From the NCBI GenBank assembly GCA_003213855.1, contig QCMJ01000003.1, positions 1 through 64,000 on the forward strand: a DNA stretch of 64,000 nucleotides, written 5' to 3'. This document shows positions 18,436-26,479 of this stretch, in pieces. The stretch comes from Prochlorococcus sp. AG-418-O03 (GTDB taxonomy: Bacteria; Cyanobacteriota; Cyanobacteriia; PCC-6307; Cyanobiaceae). How positions within the stretch are numbered: position 1 is the stretch's first letter; every line of letters starts with the position of its first letter. The notes beneath the pieces are model-generated. The model was given only the letters and a program-made list of their open reading frames with translations. It was not told where the DNA came from and searched no databases. The translations under genes were made by a program, and so were the position numbers.

Positions 18436-18624
18436 TTAATTTTTTGTTAAAAAAATATTCTCTAAAATATAACTTTTTTCTATTGATTCATTTTTAAGAG
18501 AAATATTTTTTGGCAAATTATTATTCGTAGAATTAAAAGCACCCCATTTTTTTAGCCAAAATAAGGTATAAAAAAATGCGATTAAAAATGGTGTTCCAAC
18601 AATTAAAAATCTAATATCCATCAA
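18436..18624 (-). CDS. PsbY-like single-TM protein, paralogous to the N-terminus of 18634-18930
   Basis: MMDIRFLIVGTPFLIAFFYTLFWLKKWGAF aligns with [29 protein letters not shown]. Confidence 0.5.
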   Translation of the reverse strand: MMDIRFLIVGTPFLIAFFYTLFWLKKWGAFNSTNNNLPKNISLKNESIEKSYILENIFLTKN

Positions 18625-18633
18625 AATTTCCTA

Positions 18634-18930
18634 TTAATAAGTTTTAAACTGCATTGCCAATATTGCTCCAAGAAAGAAAACGGTTGGAATCCCTAGGGCA
18701 TTGACAGCTGCGGTTCTTACAGTAAATACTGGATAACCTTCTGCTGGTCTGCCAGTTTCAGGAATTAATGCTGAATCTTCCCATACTTGATAATTTTTAA
18801 AAGGAGCTACTCCCTTCTTTGGTAATCCTAGTGGTGTTAATCTAAATACATCCCACCTTCCTAACCAAAAGACTGTGAATATCCATGAGAATATTATTGG
18901 AGAAATAACAAGTAAAATCCTAAAATCCAT
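18634..18930 (-). CDS. PsbY-like / PsbF (cytochrome b559 beta)-like fusion protein
   Basis: C-terminus [31 protein letters not shown] resembles PsbF (YPIFTVRWLAVHxLAxPxVFFLGxIAAMQF, recalled); expected His is Asn. Confidence 0.6.
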   Translation of the reverse strand: MDFRILLVISPIIFSWIFTVFWLGRWDVFRLTPLGLPKKGVAPFKNYQVWEDSALIPETGRPAEGYPVFTVRTAAVNALGIPTVFFLGAILAMQFKTY

Positions 18931-19151
18931 TTCTAAAAAGTAATAATAAATGTGATTATTATTTTGTCTTTTTTAGTTAAATAAATGATTCGATCATTAA
19001 CTTATATTTAAAGAAAAACTCCTAATAACATTCTCTCTAATCATTAGTAACATCATGAAATGATTAATTGATTTATTTAAAGTATATTTTTTTGGATTCC
19101 GATATTTAGATATTTTTTTTGATGTAGATTTTAGTTAATTATAGAACAAAC

Positions 19152-19520
19152 ATGGAAACATTCAGATTCTTACTTTTTGGTTTTGCAGGAGTTAGTGTAG
19201 TTTTCTGGGTGGCAATAATAGCTTTATGGCATGCATATATGTTTCCAAGATTCTTTAATGAAGATAAAGGTTTAAATACTATTATCAATCAAGAAATAAA
19301 AGTTTCAACAGATCCGATTTTAGGCAGTTTGGTTAACAGCAATAATTTCAAAAATAGAGACAAATATTCAATGAGAAATTTTATTATTGCAGACTTTTCA
19401 TCTTCAAGTAATAATTTCAAACTAAATAAACTCTACACAACAGTAATGATTGGAGTTACTTTTGCAAGTTTTATTTTTCTCACATATGGATTAAGCAGTT
19501 CAATAACAACGCTAAGTTAA
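19152..19520 (+). CDS. small two-TM membrane protein
   Basis: 122-aa ORF with N- and C-terminal hydrophobic helices. Confidence 0.55.
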   Translation: METFRFLLFGFAGVSVVFWVAIIALWHAYMFPRFFNEDKGLNTIINQEIKVSTDPILGSLVNSNNFKNRDKYSMRNFIIADFSSSSNNFKLNKLYTTVMIGVTFASFIFLTYGLSSSITTLS

Positions 19521-19608
19521 ATGAAATCTTTATATGTAATTGTTTTTATTACTTGCTTTGTTTATTTAATTTTTGACTCATTCAAAAATATAAATTTTAA
19601 ATAGATTG

Positions 19609-19734
19609 CTAATGTTTTTTGCCAGCTAATAAAATTTTTCTTCTTATATAAAAAAATACTAATGTAGTTATTATCATTACAGGTGGATGAAATGATATTG
19701 AATTTAGGTATTCGTAGTAATCAAAGGATTCCAA
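19609..19734 (-). CDS. possible micro-protein with TTG start (41 aa)
   Basis: Read by eye: MESFDYYEYLNSISFHPPVMIITTLVFFYIRRKILLAGKKH. Confidence 0.3.
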   Translation of the reverse strand: MESFDYYEYLNSISFHPPVMIITTLVFFYIRRKILLAGKKH

Positions 19735-19849
19735 AATTTTTGTTCATAATTTTCTTACAAACTATATCCCAGCTCTCAAATTTTTATTGATTTAAATAAA
19801 TCAATATCTAGTATCAAATGCTATTTAAATTTTTCTTAATTAATATTTT

Positions 19850-19871
19850 CCGACCAAATTACGTTCAAATA
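19850..19871 (+). repeat. cassette 7 right arm-type repeat, degenerate (CCGACCAAATT, ACGTTCAAATA)
   Basis: 11-bp period; about 16/22 match to the cassette 7 left site by eye. Confidence 0.55.
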
Positions 19872-19955
19872 TTGCTTTACTAAACAAGACAAAGCACTCA
19901 GAACCTAGTAAGGAAACAGTCATAGCTTAAAAACCTAGTGATGACAGTATGCTGT

Positions 19956-20003
19956 GCGGTGTTTTGGGAGCACTAGGTCGCAGATTCAAATCCTATTAGC
20001 CTA
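19956..20003 (+). repeat. degenerate tRNA-Pro 3' fragment, copy 8
   Basis: GCGGTGTTTTGGGAGCACTAGGTCGCAGATTCAAATCCTATTAGCCTA. Confidence 0.88.
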
Positions 20004-20169
20004 CTCTTAAGAATCAATTTATGGAAAGATACATGACTCTTTTTGAAATTCCTATCTCATATTGCCAAAAGGGAGTTAGATGAATGTCCTTTAATTTATT
20101 TTGTTACTAGTTATAGCTTTAAGCAGTGTTCTTAGAATTAGTTTCTTCCATATCTTCCGCTTTTGGTAG

Positions 20170-20976
20170 TTAATTAAACAAAGCTTTAAGATCATTTGGC
20201 AAATCAGGAAATTTTTGAATCTCTTCCCTAATAAAACTTTTCATAAGCTGCTTTTCCTGATAACTTAATTCCAAATCTTTACCATATATGTATTCTTCTT
20301 TATTGGGTTTTGAAGGTGAAGAAATAATATTTATTTCCAATTTATTACATATATTTTTTATTGTTTTTCTAAAATTATTCTTTAGGTCAGAATAATTAAC
20401 CATTACGATATTTTTAGAATTTTTTTGTTCTTTTTTTGCAATTAATATATGTGAAGCCCATCTTGCAAAATAATTTTTGTAGTTTTCAATTTGATATCTT
20501 TGTGATTGACCCTTTGGGTTGATCTTCATAAGTTCAAGTGGTGAATTTAACTTTGGACCTTCAAACCATTCCCATCTATGCAAAAACTTCCAATAAGAAA
20601 TAAAAACTTCTTCTGGATTCCTATAAATATAAATTATCTTACAAAGATTTTTCGCATCATTTCCCAAAAGTGTTAAGGGAAAATGAGATTTAATAATACT
20701 GTTAGTACAGTAATCTATTGAATTTTTGTATTTTATATTTTTTAAAGAATTAAGAAAGATTCTTATACTTTCTTCTGAAAAAAAATTTATCAAAGAACCT
20801 AAAGGAGAATAATCAAAATTTAAGAATGGATTTGCTGTGTATTCTGTACATTTAGAAATTGAATTCATGACGAAATGTGTCCCGCTCCTTTCATGAGAAC
20901 AAACCATTAGAGGTAAATTAACCTTCTCTGAGCAAGACAATTCAAAGCTAGTTCCATTAATTTTAAAATTAACCAT
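20170..20976 (-). CDS. sulfotransferase-family protein
   Basis: N-terminal PLMVCSHERSGTHFVMNSI (PAPS-binding-like), IIYIYRNPEEVFISYWKF. Confidence 0.75.
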   Translation of the reverse strand: MVNFKINGTSFELSCSEKVNLPLMVCSHERSGTHFVMNSISKCTEYTANPFLNFDYSPLGSLINFFSEESIRIFLNSLKNIKYKNSIDYCTNSIIKSHFPLTLLGNDAKNLCKIIYIYRNPEEVFISYWKFLHRWEWFEGPKLNSPLELMKINPKGQSQRYQIENYKNYFARWASHILIAKKEQKNSKNIVMVNYSDLKNNFRKTIKNICNKLEINIISSPSKPNKEEYIYGKDLELSYQEKQLMKSFIREEIQKFPDLPNDLKALFN

Positions 20977-21382
20977 TTTATAATTTCCTAAGATAAAAAG
21001 CTTATATAAATTTTTACTTTATTATCTACAAGATTATTAAAAAAGTATATGAAGAAAAAAAATAAATATCTGAAATGCACATTATTTAAACCTTCTAAAT
21101 TTATCACAACTTCAATCGGGAAAGGGTGACGTTTTATATTAATTATTTTAAGAGTAAATAAGTGTTTGTACTATCTTAAATTGAAAACTATTTCCACTAA
21201 CATTTGTACAAGAAAATATTGAGAAATTTCATTTAATAGATCAACTGTTTGTAGAGCAATATATTAATAAAAATTTAAAAATCCTGAAGAACAAATAAGA
21301 TTTGTGTCCGCTATTAAAAAAAAATATCATTTTGTCTAACCACCCCTAAAATCTATACTAGGTTAATTTAAAAAAAAAAAAA

Positions 21383-23341
21383 ATGAAAGGTTTTGGTGAG
21401 GATCATGAATCTAATTTGAAAAGTAATAAAAGTAATTTAAATTCTAAAGAACAAATAGTTAACCATGCAATTCAATTACATGTAAGAGGGGATATTCTTA
21501 AAGCAACCAAATATTATCAAAATTGCATAGAACAAGGAATTAAAGATTGCAGAGTTTTTTCTAATTATGGAATCATATTAAACAATCTTGGCAAGTTAAA
21601 AGATGCCGAATTGCTCTACCGAAAGGCAATTGAACTTAATCCAGATTATGCCAATGCTAATTACAATCTTGGGAACTTATTATGCGATCTAAGAAGATTA
21701 AAAGATGCTGAATTTTACACTCGCAAAGCAATTGAAATTAACCCAAATTTTGCTAAAGCATATTCTAATTTAGGGAAAATTTTATATAGTCTTGGTAATT
21801 TTAAAGATGCTGAATTTTCATATCGAAAGGCAATTGAACTCAATCCTAGCTTTACTGATGCTTATTACAATCTTGGGAACCTATTTTTCCATCTTAACAA
21901 ATTAAAAGATGCTGAATTTTCATATCGAAAAGCAATACAACTTAATCCTAATTTTACTGCCGCTCATTACAATTTAGGAAGAATATCAATTGATCTTGGC
22001 AAATCAAAAGATGCTGAATTGTCATATCGTAAGGCAATTGAACTTAATCCAGATTTTGCTATCTGTCACGCTAATCTTGGAGATCTACTTCGTGACCTTG
22101 GTAAATTAAAAGATAGTGAATTTCACACGCGCAAAGCAATTGAGATTGATCCCAATTATGCAATTGCTCACTCTAATCTTGGTAGTTTTTTAAGAGATTA
22201 TGGAAATTTAAAAGATGCTGAAGTTTCTACACGTAAAGCAATCGATATTAACCCAAATTATGCAATTGCTCATTCTAATCTCGGAAACATATTAAGTGAT
22301 CTTGGAAAATTAAAAGAAGCAGAAATCTCACAAAGAAAAGCAATCGCACTTAACCCTGATTTAGCAGATGCTTACTTTAGCCTTTCTCTAATAGAACTTG
22401 CTGAAGGAAACTATAAAAATGGTTTAGAAAATTATGAATATAGATTAAAAACCAAAAAACCGGCAATACTTCATGGTCAAACAAAGCTCGAAAGAATAGA
22501 CCATAAGAAATTTAAATCAGGAGAAAAGCTTTTAGTGATTAGCGAGCAAGGCTTGGGTGATACCCTTCAATATATGCGTTTTGTACCTTATCTGAAAAAG
22601 CAAGGGCACAATGTAATTTTTGCTGCTCAAGAAAAACTGCATTCTTTAATAAAATCATCAGGGATCGAACAAAATCCCTTAACCCCAGAACAAACATCTT
22701 CAGTTTTAGATGGTCATTGGATTCCACTCTTATCTTTGCCACGATATTTACGAGTAAGGCCGGATAATCCAATCATTTCAAAACCTTATATATATTCAAC
22801 GGATAAATTAAATAAAAAATGGAAAAATATACTCTCTAAAGAAAAAGGACCAATCATTGGGATAAATTGGCAAGGGAATAAGGAGACAGAGATAAATTTT
22901 CTCAAAGGTCGCTCATTACCTCTAGAAATTTTCTCAACACTAGCTAGAAATAATAATTTAAGATTTTTATCATTACAAAAAGGATTTGGTTCAGAACAAC
23001 TAGATTATTGCTCTTTTAAAGATAAATTTGTTAGTTGCCAAGACCAAATTGATTCCACTTGGGATTTCCTTGAAAATGCTTCCATCATTGAAAACTGTAA
23101 TTTAATTATCACTTCTGATACATCAATCGCGCATTTAGCAGGAGGTATGGGTAAAAAAGTATGGTTACTACTAAAAGATATACCCTATTGGACTTGGGGA
23201 CTGGAAGGAGAAAGCACATTTTGGTATCCTTCAATGAGATTATTTCGACAAAATAAACGAAATAACTGGCAAAATGTTGTTGAGACAGTATCCAGCACAA
23301 TTAAAAAAGAATTGGACGAAAATTATGAGTTCAAAAATTAA
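21383..23341 (+). CDS. TPR-repeat protein with C-terminal glycosyltransferase-like domain
   Basis: At least eight 34-aa TPR units (LGKLKDAELSYRKAIELNPDFA); C-terminal EQGLGDTLQYMRF...SDTSIAHLAGGMGKKVWLLL. Confidence 0.85.
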   Translation: MKGFGEDHESNLKSNKSNLNSKEQIVNHAIQLHVRGDILKATKYYQNCIEQGIKDCRVFSNYGIILNNLGKLKDAELLYRKAIELNPDYANANYNLGNLLCDLRRLKDAEFYTRKAIEINPNFAKAYSNLGKILYSLGNFKDAEFSYRKAIELNPSFTDAYYNLGNLFFHLNKLKDAEFSYRKAIQLNPNFTAAHYNLGRISIDLGKSKDAELSYRKAIELNPDFAICHANLGDLLRDLGKLKDSEFHTRKAIEIDPNYAIAHSNLGSFLRDYGNLKDAEVSTRKAIDINPNYAIAHSNLGNILSDLGKLKEAEISQRKAIALNPDLADAYFSLSLIELAEGNYKNGLENYEYRLKTKKPAILHGQTKLERIDHKKFKSGEKLLVISEQGLGDTLQYMRFVPYLKKQGHNVIFAAQEKLHSLIKSSGIEQNPLTPEQTSSVLDGHWIPLLSLPRYLRVRPDNPIISKPYIYSTDKLNKKWKNILSKEKGPIIGINWQGNKETEINFLKGRSLPLEIFSTLARNNNLRFLSLQKGFGSEQLDYCSFKDKFVSCQDQIDSTWDFLENASIIENCNLIITSDTSIAHLAGGMGKKVWLLLKDIPYWTWGLEGESTFWYPSMRLFRQNKRNNWQNVVETVSSTIKKELDENYEFKN

Positions 23342-23726
23342 ATATTCATCTACTATCCTTGCTCCTATTTCTATAGGAGAACTTATAGATAAAATAACAA
23401 TTCTGGAAATTAAACAAATATATATGACTGGTATTAAGCTAAAAAATATTAATAAAGAGATGAAACTACTTAAAAATATACTTCAAGATAAAAACCTAGA
23501 AATTAATATCGATTTTATTAAAAATCTTAAAAAAATTAACAAAAAACTTTGGGAAATTGAAGATAACATCAGAATTAAAGAGAGCAAACAAGAATTTGAT
23601 GAAGAGTTCATTAAACTCGCCAGATCGGTTTACATAGAAAATGATAAGAGAGCGTCTATCAAAAAAGAAATAAATCAGAAGTACAATTCAGATCTAGTTG
23701 AAGAAAAATCATATAAAAATTACTAA
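23274..23726 (+). CDS. DUF6165-like protein (start likely about 23325, MSSKIKYSS)
   Basis: APISIGELIDKITILEIKQIYM...; overlaps the TPR gene end. Confidence 0.65.
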   Translation: MLLRQYPAQLKKNWTKIMSSKIKYSSTILAPISIGELIDKITILEIKQIYMTGIKLKNINKEMKLLKNILQDKNLEINIDFIKNLKKINKKLWEIEDNIRIKESKQEFDEEFIKLARSVYIENDKRASIKKEINQKYNSDLVEEKSYKNY

Positions 23727-23742
23727 AATCTAAATCTTTAAA

Positions 23743-23794
23743 GCGGGTGCTTTGGGAGCACTACTAGGTCGCAGGTTCGAATCCTGTCGAACCT
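23743..23794 (+). repeat. tRNA-Pro 3' fragment, copy 9
   Basis: GCGGGTGCTTTGGGAGCACTACTAGGTCGCAGGTTCGAATCCTGTCGAACCTA; 3-nt insertion and diverged acceptor. Confidence 0.93.
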
Positions 23795-23817
23795 ACTCTT
23801 AAAAACCAATTCATATT

Positions 23818-23843
23818 AGCGAGTTACCCAGACTCGCTTTTTT
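23818..23843 (+). terminator. terminator-like hairpin after copy 9
   Basis: AGCGAGT-TACCCAG-ACTCGCTTTTTT. Confidence 0.85.
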
Positions 23844-23873
23844 AATGGGCAAATTAACCTCACTCTCTTGATT

Positions 23874-23895
23874 TCAATTTGATGTCAATTTGAGA
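23874..23895 (+). repeat. arm-type repeat pair after copy 9 (TCAATTTGATG, TCAATTTGAGA)
   Basis: 11-bp period at the expected distance from a tRNA fragment. Confidence 0.65.
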
Positions 23896-23974
23896 TTTTC
23901 TTAAAATTTCAGTTCTCCAAAATTTTTTTTTTGAAAGTCGATCTACAATCAAGTAACAATTATCTCCTTTTTTA

Positions 23975-24358
23975 ATGTCAAGTACTCAAGCCATAGAATA
24001 TTTAATTAATGGTTATGCAACCAGTGAAGATTCTTCTTTTCTAATACCGAATGCAACTGAAGATTTTTTGGCTGTAAGGCCAAGTGGAAATCCAATCTCT
24101 GCTCAGGGATTAGTGGGAATGTTTGATAGTAAAGACTTAGTTGCAGAATCCTCAGAATTAATCAAAACCCACAAAATTGAAATTTACGGTGATATAGCAT
24201 ACGCGGTTTTCACTTTGAATGAAATCTTCAGTTATAAAGGAAATCAAAATATAGATCTTTCAACATACACTTGCATATTTAAAAATGAAAACGATACATG
24301 GAAATATGCCTGGATGCAAAGATCACAAGGAACTACTGATATGAAAACTTGGGAATAA
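23975..24358 (+). CDS. NTF2/SnoaL-like small protein
   Basis: ATEDFLAVRPSGNPISAQGLVGMFDSKD...DIAYAVFTLNEIFSYKG...DTWKYAWMQRS. Confidence 0.6.
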   Translation: MSSTQAIEYLINGYATSEDSSFLIPNATEDFLAVRPSGNPISAQGLVGMFDSKDLVAESSELIKTHKIEIYGDIAYAVFTLNEIFSYKGNQNIDLSTYTCIFKNENDTWKYAWMQRSQGTTDMKTWE

Positions 24359-24444
24359 ATAAAACACTTACTACTTGCACCGCAGGTAAATTAAGGCTTG
24401 GTTATCCTGAATCAATAATCCATGAAGAAATACTTTTTTAATTA

Positions 24445-24762
24445 ATGTTGCGACTTCTTCCGTTACCGATTTTTATTTGCATTTATCTATTCTCTTGGTG
24501 GAGATGTAAAAAAAATATTATTGCTAGTGATCAGCAACTAAAACCTTGCATTGATTGGGCATATATAAAAAATTTACCTCTCCCACCAAAACCTACTTTT
24601 GTCGAGTTTTATATTGTTTATGTTTCTTCTTTTTTTAAATTTCCCTTTGGGATAATTATTCAACAACTACCTTTTGCCAAGAAAGTAAGATACTACGAAA
24701 GAGAAATGAAATTAATATTTGATAAATGGAATCTAGAAAAAATTAAAAAAATAATTAACTAA
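24445..24762 (+). CDS. small membrane-associated hypothetical protein
   Basis: 105-aa ORF, hydrophobic N-terminus. Confidence 0.4.
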   Translation: MLRLLPLPIFICIYLFSWWRCKKNIIASDQQLKPCIDWAYIKNLPLPPKPTFVEFYIVYVSSFFKFPFGIIIQQLPFAKKVRYYEREMKLIFDKWNLEKIKKIIN

Positions 24763-25206
24763 TTTATTGATATGTCTGGAGTAAAGATATATAAATTCCT
24801 AATAATACAAATATTGCTACACCTATTCCTATAACTGTGGTGGGTTGATTATTCCAAAAATTAGTTAAAAATTCCATTGATTGGGAAGTTTAAATTTTTT
24901 TAGCTCTATTAGCTTTATTCATCACTTTTCTCAAAATATTATTTTTAATTGATAAATCAGAAATACAATAAAGAGTTAAAAACAAAACTACTTTTGCAAA
25001 AAATGAGATTTGCATAATAAAAATAACTCTACACTCATAAAAGCAAATTTCATTAAAACTGCCAATTTTTTAGAAGACCTTATATGAGGTATTTTTAATA
25101 GCTGAATACGAAAGACTGAAAAAAAAACAAATGCAACAAGATCAACAGTCTTAGCGTTCGGAGAAGCTCCTATTAGATATAAGATAGAGTTAATAGAAAG
25201 TGACTT

Positions 25207-25356
25207 ATGAAGGAATTAGAAGAAAATACTATCGAACAAATAAGAACTCTTCTTAATTATTTAGAGCAAACAGATCTATTAAAAAACAAGGATATTCTTA
25301 GATGCTTAGATGTAATAGCAAGAGAGTATGGAGGAGAAGTAGTTGACAAAAATTAA
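25207..25356 (+). CDS. very small hypothetical protein (49 aa)
   Basis: Read by eye: MKELEENTIEQIRTLLNYLEQTDLLKNKDILRCLDVIAREYGGEVVDKN. Confidence 0.4.
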   Translation: MKELEENTIEQIRTLLNYLEQTDLLKNKDILRCLDVIAREYGGEVVDKN

Positions 25357-25542
25357 ATGGCAAATCCAGATCAAAAAACAATATTGCTAGAACAAGCTTA
25401 TGACGAACTAAAGGCAATTTGCACCAAGTTCCAGGACCAATCTGGAGCTACAGATATGGAAGTTAAAACTTTACTTCGAGAACTTGCGAGGGTTTATGAA
25501 AAAGATATTGATGATAACTATGACATAGATTGGGAAGTTTAA
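25357..25542 (+). CDS. small hypothetical protein
   Basis: 61-aa ORF immediately after the previous stop. Confidence 0.45.
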   Translation: MANPDQKTILLEQAYDELKAICTKFQDQSGATDMEVKTLLRELARVYEKDIDDNYDIDWEV

Positions 25543-25926
25543 AAAAGTTTATTTGATATTCTTTTGCTATATATTAATTGAGGCCAAACCTCGTCAGCAC
25601 ACTCTACGTTTGCTGCAAGACATAAATTGATTCTATATAGTTGCGAGTCGATTTAATAACCCTTTCAGTAGTTGGAATTTCTGGAAGGGTTTCTTGTTAC
25701 TGATATTTATTTAGTAGTCGGTTATAAATTACCAACAATACTATTACCCCAACTATTCCATAAATTGCATGGTATGGGTCGTGGTGTTTCTGCCAAAGCT
25801 CCTTTAATAATACCTTCAATACTTTATAGCTATTGCCCAATGAGAATAACATCAATAAGATTTTCCTCTAATTAATTTGCATAATTTCTTACAACTGGTA
25901 ATTTTAGAAGGCTTCAATAAATTCAA

Positions 25927-26151
25927 ATGCAAGATCAAAAAATTGAAAAGATAGCAGCTGTTGCAGTAAACATAACTAAGATGCTGGTAATAATTTACCT
26001 AGGCTTCGTAGAAGTATTTAAAATTGCCAAATTACTTATAGAGAATTTAGAAACCGAATTTGATATATCTCGAAAATGGGCTTCACAAAATTATTCAATT
26101 CTAAAAAAACGACTAGCGGAAGGAAAAGTAGCGAGTGTTATAGAAAATTAG
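25927..26151 (+). CDS. small hypothetical protein
   Basis: 74-aa ORF. Confidence 0.45.
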   Translation: MQDQKIEKIAAVAVNITKMLVIIYLGFVEVFKIAKLLIENLETEFDISRKWASQNYSILKKRLAEGKVASVIEN

Positions 26152-26163
26152 TAAGCGTTATAT

Positions 26164-26427
26164 TTAAGTAACAAGTTTGATCGAATATACGGCATCCTTA
26201 CAATTATTTTTTTTATCCCATTCCTTTGCGAAAGGAGATTGCATTTCTGTACCTAATTTTTCTAAGTCGGTACAGTTCATTAATAAATGAGATTTGTGTT
26301 CATTCACTTTTACAAACTCATAATCAGTTACAAACTCTTTGCACATTTCTTCAAGAAATAATGTCGTTACATCATTTTTAAATTCTTCAAATTTACAGCT
26401 AAAAGTTGAGATGATGAGAGTGTTCAT
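26164..26427 (-). CDS. small hypothetical protein
   Basis: 87-aa ORF preceded by the shared promoter/leader module. Confidence 0.5.
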   Translation of the reverse strand: MNTLIISTFSCKFEEFKNDVTTLFLEEMCKEFVTDYEFVKVNEHKSHLLMNCTDLEKLGTEMQSPFAKEWDKKNNCKDAVYSIKLVT

Positions 26428-26473
26428 TAAAAAAAGGAGCTAATTGCCCCTTAATTTTAGATCGACTGTCAAT
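26425..26473 (-). promoter_or_regulatory. shared promoter/leader module, copy
   Basis: Near-identical to 5483-5529. Confidence 0.55.
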
Positions 26474-26479
26474 CTCGTT

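Noticed and set aside
5743-23895. CRISPR array as an explanation for the regularly recurring repeat
   Set aside because: Repeats are tRNA fragments spaced 1.3-3.8 kb apart with genes between; no short-spacer array or cas genes seen.
5743-23895. An integrase or transposase within the island
   Set aside because: None of the ORFs carries a recognisable tyrosine/serine recombinase or transposase motif; mobility in trans is therefore only inferred.
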